10,269 nt of DNA. Source: DASZHJ01 sp035581425 (lineage in GTDB: Bacteria; Pseudomonadota; Alphaproteobacteria; ATCC43930; CGMCC-115725). The notes below the pieces were generated by a model. That model did no database searches, had not been told where the DNA came from, and saw nothing but the letters and a program-made list of their open reading frames with translations. The translations under genes were made by a program, and so were the position numbers. This document shows, piece by piece, positions 5,793 to 10,269 of this stretch; the stretch's first letter is position 1; the number at the start of each line of letters is the position of its first letter. The stretch is from NCBI GenBank assembly GCA_035581425.1, contig DATJVP010000097.1:1-10269 (forward strand), in the 5' to 3' direction.

Positions 5793-6913
5793 CCCGCGCT
5801 CCAGCGCTTGACGATTTCGGCGGCATGAGCGAATCGAAGCTCCGCACGCGGCGCCGGCGGCGCGCCATCGACCCAGGCCGGGAAGAGCGTCTCGATGAGC
5901 GCGGGGCTATCGCTCACGCGATGGACGAGGCCGCGCGCCGCGATCTGCGGATGCGCCGGCACGTCCGCGAGCTCGATCACGGGATGGAAGCAGCAATCCG
6001 CGGGCTCGATGAGGCGCTCCCAATGCGCGAGCGGCTCCGTCGCGATGAGCGCGGTCACTTCCGCGATGAGTGCCGTCTGCGGCAGCGGATCCGCGTGCCG
6101 TGCGATCCACTGCGGGTGCCCGACCGCGCGGCAGAAGGCGGCCCAGAATTTCTCCTCGACGGCGCCGAGGGTGAAGAACTTGCCGTCCCTGCAGCGGTAG
6201 ATCTGGTAGTTCGCCGCGCCGCCGTTGAGCCGCTGTGCCCTCCGCTGAGGCTCATCGCCCTTCCGCTGCGCCAGGGTTAGCGGGATCGCCTGCCAAGCGA
6301 GGACCGTTTCCGCGAGGCTCACGTCGATGAAGGAGCCGCGTCCAGTCGAGGCCCGCCGGAGGAGTGCCGCCACCGCGGTAAGTGTCGCCTGGAGCGCGCT
6401 CGCGTGATCCGCGGTCGGCGGATAGGCGCCGACCGGCCGGTCCCCGGTTCCGGAAGCCGCAAGCCCGCCCGCGAGCGCCATGTAATTAATGTCGTGCCCC
6501 GCGCGGAGACGATAGGGCCCGGTCTGACCGAAGCCCGTGAGAGCGACGTGGACGAGGCGCGAATTGAGGCGCTCGAGCGTCGCGCGATCGAAGCCGAGAC
6601 GGTCGAGCACGCCGGGGCGATAGCTCTCGACGAGCACATCGGCCGACGCAATGAGCGCGCCGAAGGCTTCCTTTCCTTGGGGCGATTTCAAGTCGAGCTC
6701 GATCACGATCTTGCCGCGGTTCATGAGCTTGTAGCCCGCGGAGATGCCATCGGCGTCGAAGGGGCCGAACGCGCGCATGGGCTCGCCGCCCGGCGGCTCG
6801 ACCTTCACGACCTCTGCGCCCATGTCCGCGAGATGGAGCGCTGCCTGCGGACCCGGAATGAACTGGCTCACGTCGATGACGCGGATGTCGCGCAGAAATT
6901 CGGAGAGGCTCAT
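5789..6913 (-). CDS. CaiB/BaiF family (class III) CoA-transferase or acyl-CoA racemase
   Basis: Members of this family move CoA between carboxylic acids through an aspartyl-CoA intermediate, or epimerise 2-methylacyl-CoA esters. The 374-residue protein starts with RVIDVSQFIPGPQAALHLAD and GAEVVKVEPPGGEPMR (33-47), then NRGKIVIELDLKSPQGK, DVLVESYRPGVLDRLG and the signature TGFGQTGPYRLRAGHDINYM (126-145). Asp169 (PTADHASAL) matches the catalytic Asp of formyl-CoA transferase. His140 matches the second catalytic base of the methylacyl-CoA racemases. Both being present, and the length near 360-390, leave racemase and transferase equally open. AGGAAA lies 8 nt before the ATG. It starts 15 nt after the methyltransferase stop and overlaps the glycosyltransferase start by 4 nt. 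No acyl-CoA dehydrogenase or ligase lies nearby to suggest a substrate. Confidence 0.94.
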   Translation of the reverse strand: MSLSEFLRDIRVIDVSQFIPGPQAALHLADMGAEVVKVEPPGGEPMRAFGPFDADGISAGYKLMNRGKIVIELDLKSPQGKEAFGALIASADVLVESYRPGVLDRLGFDRATLERLNSRLVHVALTGFGQTGPYRLRAGHDINYMALAGGLAASGTGDRPVGAYPPTADHASALQATLTAVAALLRRASTGRGSFIDVSLAETVLAWQAIPLTLAQRKGDEPQRRAQRLNGGAANYQIYRCRDGKFFTLGAVEEKFWAAFCRAVGHPQWIARHADPLPQTALIAEVTALIATEPLAHWERLIEPADCCFHPVIELADVPAHPQIAARGLVHRVSDSPALIETLFPAWVDGAPPAPRAELRFAHAAEIVKRWSAG

Positions 6914-6928
6914 GCGGCGTTTCCTGCG

Positions 6929-7534
6929 CTAAGGCTTGCGAGCCACGATGTGAAAGATGTGCCAGTGTTTGGGCTTGCCGCGGGGCGTGACGCTGTCCGT
7001 CTCCTCCTCGTCCAGGAGCTCGACGGCGAGGCTCGCGAGCATCCGATCGACCTCGGCGCGGCTCAGATGGGTCATGCCTGGCCGCCCAACCCACTCGTCG
7101 CGGTTGCCATAGAGCTGACCCGCGAATCGGCCACCGGACTTGAGCGAGGCGACGAGCCCGGACCAGAGGCTCGGGAAACGCTCCGGCGGACAAAGCGGCA
7201 ACGCGAAGCTCGAATTGACGAGATCGGCCGCGGGCCAGGCGGCGTCCTCGAAGCGCTCGCAGCGCGCCTCGAGCCGCGACCCCGGCGGCAGATCGGGCCT
7301 GAGCATGAGCCGCTCGATCGCGTCCGGCTCGGCGTCGATCGCGAGCACGGTCCAGCCGCGGCGAAGCAGCTCGATCGCGTCGCGGCCCTCGCCGCATCCG
7401 AGATCGACGGCGAGTCGCGGCGCTGTCGCTTCCCCGAAGCGCGCGAGTGCATCGACGAGCGTGCGGCGCGGGGGTCGGTCCGCCGTTGCATCGTAGAATT
7501 CCACCCAGTCCCCTCCGGCCTCACTGCTTGTCAT
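6929..7534 (-). CDS. Class I SAM-dependent methyltransferase
   Basis: This 201-residue cytoplasmic enzyme has the Rossmann-type SAM-binding domain. Motif I is LAVDLGCGEGRDAIELL (41-57), the acidic residue that holds the SAM ribose is Asp67 in TVLAIDAEP, and ADLVNSSFALPLCPPERFP (103-121) fits motif IV and the helix after it. The type resembles the small TehB/UbiE-like methyltransferases, and the target is unknown. The frame is open up to 7588, but the ATG at 7532-7534 has a GGGGGGAG site directly before it, and the longer form adds only a basic stretch lying inside the membrane-protein gene. From this start the gene overlaps the end of that gene by 14 nt, which suggests translational coupling. 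Confidence 0.88.
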   Translation of the reverse strand: MTSSEAGGDWVEFYDATADRPPRRTLVDALARFGEATAPRLAVDLGCGEGRDAIELLRRGWTVLAIDAEPDAIERLMLRPDLPPGSRLEARCERFEDAAWPAADLVNSSFALPLCPPERFPSLWSGLVASLKSGGRFAGQLYGNRDEWVGRPGMTHLSRAEVDRMLASLAVELLDEEETDSVTPRGKPKHWHIFHIVARKP

Positions 7535-8411
7535 TGCTCCCCCCTTTCGGCCTGCGGCGGTCGCCGCTCGCCTTCGCGAGCTCCGCACCGAACAGCAGAA
7601 TTTGCGCGGCGTAATAGATCCAGACGAGCACCAGCACGATCGCCCCCACCGCGCGATAGGTCGACATGACCACGCCCTGCCCGATGTAGAGCCCGATCAC
7701 GTATCTCCCGAGCATGAAGAGCGCCGCGGTCGTGATCGCGCCGAGCCAAACGTCGCGCCACTCTACCGTCGCGTCCGGAAGAATCTTGTACATGAGCGCG
7801 AAGAGCAGCGTCGGCACTCCGAGCGACGTCGCGAGGTTGCCGTAGCCCAGCGCATCCGCGAGCGCCGGCACGTATTGCTCGAGGAAGTTGCTGAAGAAGG
7901 CGAGTGCCGTCGTGATTGCGAGCGCGCCCACGAGCAGCAGGGATGTCACGAGAATGAGAGAGGAGCTTCGGAGGTAGAGGAGCAGCGCGTGCCATATCCC
8001 CTTCCGCTTGGGGCGCTCGACCTTCCAGATCACGTTGAAGGCGCCCTGGATCTCCCCGAAGACGCCAGTCGCCGCGAAGATCAGTATGGCGGCGCCGACG
8101 ATGGTCGCGAGGATGCCGGAGCTGGTATTGCTCGCGCCGCGCAGGAGCGCCTGTACGGCGCCCGCGCTCTCCGGTCCGACCAGCACCGCGATCTGCTCGA
8201 AGAGCGCGCCTTCTGCCGCCTGCTTTCCGTAGACGAGCCCCGCCACCGCGATAATGAGGATCAGCATCGGCCCCAGCGAGAAGACCGCGTAATAGGCGAT
8301 GGCGGCGCCCATGCTAGGCGCGCGATCGGCGACCCAGCCCGCAAGCGCCGCGCGAACGACGTGCCAGACCTCGCGCCCGAGCGCGCCGATTGTTCTCAGC
8401 CCCCCTCTCAT
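7521..8411 (-). CDS. YihY/BrkB-family inner membrane protein
   Basis: This 296-residue protein belongs to the YihY/virulence factor BrkB family (once misnamed RNase BN). The family opening WVADRAPSMGAAIAYYAVFSLGP (26-48) is present with its conserved AAxxAYYxxFSLxP pattern. Six membrane segments are visible at about 37-61, 99-119, 150-174, 194-211, 221-244 and 254-276. The loop GEIQGAFNVIW (119-129) and the end VLVLVWIYYAAQILLFGAE are also typical. The C-terminus is short and charged. The biochemical role of the family is not settled. The ATG at 8409-8411 is the first possible start, because an in-frame TGA lies just upstream, yet its AGGAGG site (8425-8430) is 13 nt away, wider than usual. 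It is first in the four-gene minus-strand unit and lies 64 nt behind clpA. Confidence 0.93.
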   Translation of the reverse strand: MRGGLRTIGALGREVWHVVRAALAGWVADRAPSMGAAIAYYAVFSLGPMLILIIAVAGLVYGKQAAEGALFEQIAVLVGPESAGAVQALLRGASNTSSGILATIVGAAILIFAATGVFGEIQGAFNVIWKVERPKRKGIWHALLLYLRSSSLILVTSLLLVGALAITTALAFFSNFLEQYVPALADALGYGNLATSLGVPTLLFALMYKILPDATVEWRDVWLGAITTAALFMLGRYVIGLYIGQGVVMSTYRAVGAIVLVLVWIYYAAQILLFGAELAKASGDRRRPKGGSNDKQ

Positions 8412-8424
8412 CGCTCGACGCCCG

Positions 8425-8430
8425 CCTCCT
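8425..8430 (-). promoter_or_regulatory. Ribosome binding site of the YihY-family gene, wide spacing
   Basis: The minus strand carries a perfect AGGAGG that ends 13 nt before the ATG at 8411. The optimum is about 5-9 nt. No ATG, GTG or TTG lies in frame between them, so either translation starts at this distance or the motif is coincidental. Confidence 0.45.
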
Positions 8431-8432
8431 CA

Positions 8433-8475
8433 CGGCAGAGTTGCCGCGGGGATCGTCGGATCGGGATCGCTCCCG
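8433..8475 (-). other. Two small hairpins between clpA and the YihY-family gene
   Basis: Directly after the clpA stop (minus strand) comes CGGGA-GCGA-TCCCG (8475-8462), a 5-bp stem closed by a GCGA tetraloop of the GNRA type. Further on is CGGCA-ACTC-TGCCG (8446-8433). Neither is followed by a T run, so they are not intrinsic terminators, and clpA transcription may continue into the next gene. They might protect the clpA mRNA end. Confidence 0.3.
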
Positions 8476-10269
8476 CTATTCCACGAATTCCGGCTCTTTC
8501 CGCGAGGGCTGCGGCGGAGCCTCCTCGAAAGTGAAGGCGAGCTTGTCACCCTGGAGGCGGACGTGGACGACGCCGCCCTTGACGAGCTTGCCGAAGAGGA
8601 GTTCCTCCGCGAGCGGCTTCTTGACGTGCTCCTGGATGATGCGCGCGAGTGGACGCGCGCCGAAGAGCTTGTCGTAGCCCTTCTCGCCGAGCCATTTCCG
8701 CGCGGCTTCGTCGAGCTCGATGGTGACGTTGCGGTCGGCGAGCTGGTCCTCGAGCTGGAGGATGAACTTGTCGACGACGCGGCCGATCGTCTCCGGCGTC
8801 AGCGACGAGAAGGAGATCACGGCGTCGAGGCGGTTGCGGAACTCCGGCGTGAAGAGGCGGTTGATCGCCTCCGCGTCGTCGCCGATCCGCACCTCCGCGC
8901 CGAAGCCGATCGCGGGCTTCGCGAGATCGGCGGCGCCGGCGTTGGTGGTCATGATGAGGATCACGTTCCGGAAGTCGACGGTCTTGCCGTTGTGGTCCGT
9001 GAGCTTCCCGTAATCCATCACCTGCAGCAGGATGTTGAATAGATCGGGATGCGCCTTCTCGATCTCGTCGAGCAGCAGCACCGAGTGCGGATGCTGGTCG
9101 ACGGCGTCGGTCAGGAGCCCGCCCTGGTCGAAGCCGACATAGCCCGGAGGCGCGCCGATGAGGCGCGAGACCGTGTGGCGCTCCATGTATTCGGACATGT
9201 CGAAGCGCGTGAGCTCGATGCCGAGCGTCCGCGCGAGCTGTCGCGCCACTTCGGTCTTGCCGACTCCGGTCGGGCCCGAGAAGAGATAGCAGCCGATCGG
9301 CTTCTCCGGCTCGCGGAGCCCCGCGCGCGCAAGCTTGATCGCCGCGACCAGGGTTTCAATCGCCTTGTCCTGGCCAAAGACCATGGTGTTGAGATCGCGG
9401 TCGAGGTTCTTGAGGACTTCCTTGTCGTCGCGCGAGACGCTCTTGGGCGGAATGCGCGCCATGGTCGCCACCACCGCCTCGACCTCTTTGACGGTGATGG
9501 TCTTCCGCCGCCGGCTCTCCGGCAGCAGCATCTGCGCCGCGCCGACCTCGTCGATCACGTCGATTGCCTTGTCCGGTAGCTTCCTGTCGTTGATGTAGCG
9601 GTAGGAGAGCTCGACCGCCGCGCGGATCGCATCCGCGGTGTAGCGGACTTTGTGGTGCCGCTCGTAATAAGGCTTGAGCCCCCGGAGGATCTTCACGGAA
9701 TCCTCGACGGTTGGCTCGTTCACGTCGATCTTCTGGAAGCGCCGCACCAGCGCGCGGTCCTTCTCGAAGTAGTTCCGGTATTCCTTGTATGTCGTGGAGC
9801 CGATGCAGCGGATGTTGCCACTCGCCAGCGCGGGCTTCAGCAGGTTCGAGGCGTCCATCGCGCCGCCGGAGGTGGCGCCCGCGCCAATCACCGTGTGGAT
9901 CTCGTCGATGAAGAGGATGGCGCCGGGCATCGCCTCGAGCTCGCCAAGCACGGCCTTGAGGCGCTCCTCGAAATCGCCGCGATAGCGCGTGCCCGCAAGG
10001 AGCGCGCCCATGTCGAGGGCGAAGATCTGCGCGCCCTGCAGCACGTCCGGCACCTCGCGCTGGACGATGCGGCGCGCCAAGCCTTCGGCGATCGCAGTCT
10101 TGCCCACGCCGGGCTCACCAACGTAGAGAGGATTGTTCTTGGAGCGGCGACAAAGGATCTGGATCGTGCGCTCGACCTCCGCCTCGCGGCCGATCAGCGG
10201 ATCGATCTTGCCGCTCTTCGCTTTCTTATTGAGGTTGACGCAGTAGCTGTCGAGCGCGTCGTGATTTCG
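8476..10269 (-). CDS. clpA: ATP-dependent Clp protease ATP-binding subunit ClpA, 5' end missing
   Basis: ClpA is the hexameric AAA+ unfoldase that feeds proteins, including N-degron substrates delivered by ClpS, into ClpP. The frame is open to the window edge, so 597 residues are visible. About 170-200 N-terminal residues, including the ClpS-binding N-domain, lie outside. D1 shows Walker A GEPGVGKT (visible residues 51-58) and Walker B AILFIDEIHT (about 117-126). D2 shows Walker A GPTGVGKT (332-339), Walker B VLLLDEIEK (397-405) and sensor 2 GARPLARII (about 537-545). The ClpP-docking loop is present as IGF (454-456). The link between D1 and D2 is short, with no coiled-coil M-domain, which separates ClpA from ClpB and ClpC. 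The C-terminal tail is short and acidic (EPEFVE). Any methionine-like start near 10107 is internal, since the conserved GREAEVERTIQILCRR lies upstream of it. Confidence 0.97.
   Translation of the reverse strand, partial: RNHDALDSYCVNLNKKAKSGKIDPLIGREAEVERTIQILCRRSKNNPLYVGEPGVGKTAIAEGLARRIVQREVPDVLQGAQIFALDMGALLAGTRYRGDFEERLKAVLGELEAMPGAILFIDEIHTVIGAGATSGGAMDASNLLKPALASGNIRCIGSTTYKEYRNYFEKDRALVRRFQKIDVNEPTVEDSVKILRGLKPYYERHHKVRYTADAIRAAVELSYRYINDRKLPDKAIDVIDEVGAAQMLLPESRRRKTITVKEVEAVVATMARIPPKSVSRDDKEVLKNLDRDLNTMVFGQDKAIETLVAAIKLARAGLREPEKPIGCYLFSGPTGVGKTEVARQLARTLGIELTRFDMSEYMERHTVSRLIGAPPGYVGFDQGGLLTDAVDQHPHSVLLLDEIEKAHPDLFNILLQVMDYGKLTDHNGKTVDFRNVILIMTTNAGAADLAKPAIGFGAEVRIGDDAEAINRLFTPEFRNRLDAVISFSSLTPETIGRVVDKFILQLEDQLADRNVTIELDEAARKWLGEKGYDKLFGARPLARIIQEHVKKPLAEELLFGKLVKGGVVHVRLQGDKLAFTFEEAPPQPSRKEPEFVE

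Noticed and set aside
6404..7669. Open frame of 421 codons on the plus strand
   Set aside because: It lies opposite the CoA-transferase and methyltransferase genes, both of which have complete motifs; its composition (Arg, Glu, His-rich) is typical of antisense frames in GC-rich DNA.
7602..8534. Plus-strand frame of 310 codons over the YihY-family gene
   Set aside because: The translation is an Arg/Glu/His-rich shadow; the opposite strand encodes a six-segment membrane protein of a known family.
1..10269. Mobile element, CRISPR array, defence or phage system
   Set aside because: No transposase, integrase, repeat-spacer pattern, toxin-antitoxin pair or nuclease was found; composition and codon use look uniform across the window.

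Overview
The window looks like ordinary chromosome from a high-GC alphaproteobacterium, most likely of the Rhizobiales/Rhodospirillales type. Every gene is strongly GC-biased at the third codon position. The gene set fits that group: a B12-dependent class II ribonucleotide reductase, a ClpA unfoldase, a COG3146 FemAB-like acyltransferase beside a RidA-family protein, and a CaiB/BaiF CoA-transferase. I see no transposase, integrase, phage gene, CRISPR array, tRNA or rRNA, and no change in base composition that would mark an island. The taxonomic call is an inference from gene content.

Layout. (1) 1-725, + strand: the C-terminal end of nrdJ with its cysteine-rich tail, followed by a strong intrinsic terminator and two more inverted repeats in the gap 726-964. 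(2) 965-2336, - strand: two secreted proteins. One is an isochorismatase-fold hydrolase whose usual catalytic cysteine is an alanine; the other is an exported protein I do not recognise. (3) 2461-4962, + strand: a compact unit of a RidA-family protein, a FemAB-like acyltransferase and a TauD/TfdA-type dioxygenase, with gaps of 4 and 23 nt. (4) 4959-8411, - strand: a tightly packed set, read in the order YihY/BrkB membrane protein, class I methyltransferase, CaiB/BaiF CoA-transferase, family 2 glycosyltransferase. Its last stop codon overlaps the dioxygenase stop codon in the convergent direction. (5) 8476-10269, - strand: clpA without its 5' end, which lies outside the window.

How the genes work together. 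The two packed units look like operons by spacing, overlaps and ribosome binding sites, but their products do not form a pathway I can name. nrdJ supplies deoxynucleotides. ClpA feeds substrates to ClpP. RidA removes reactive enamine/imine intermediates. The dioxygenase and the CoA-transferase are catalytically intact by motif, but their substrates cannot be read from sequence. I did not find a convincing new biological system. The points most worth a second look are the cysteine-less secreted isochorismatase-like protein, the unrecognised exported protein beside it, the stacked palindromes after nrdJ, and the overlapping stop codons at 4959-4962.
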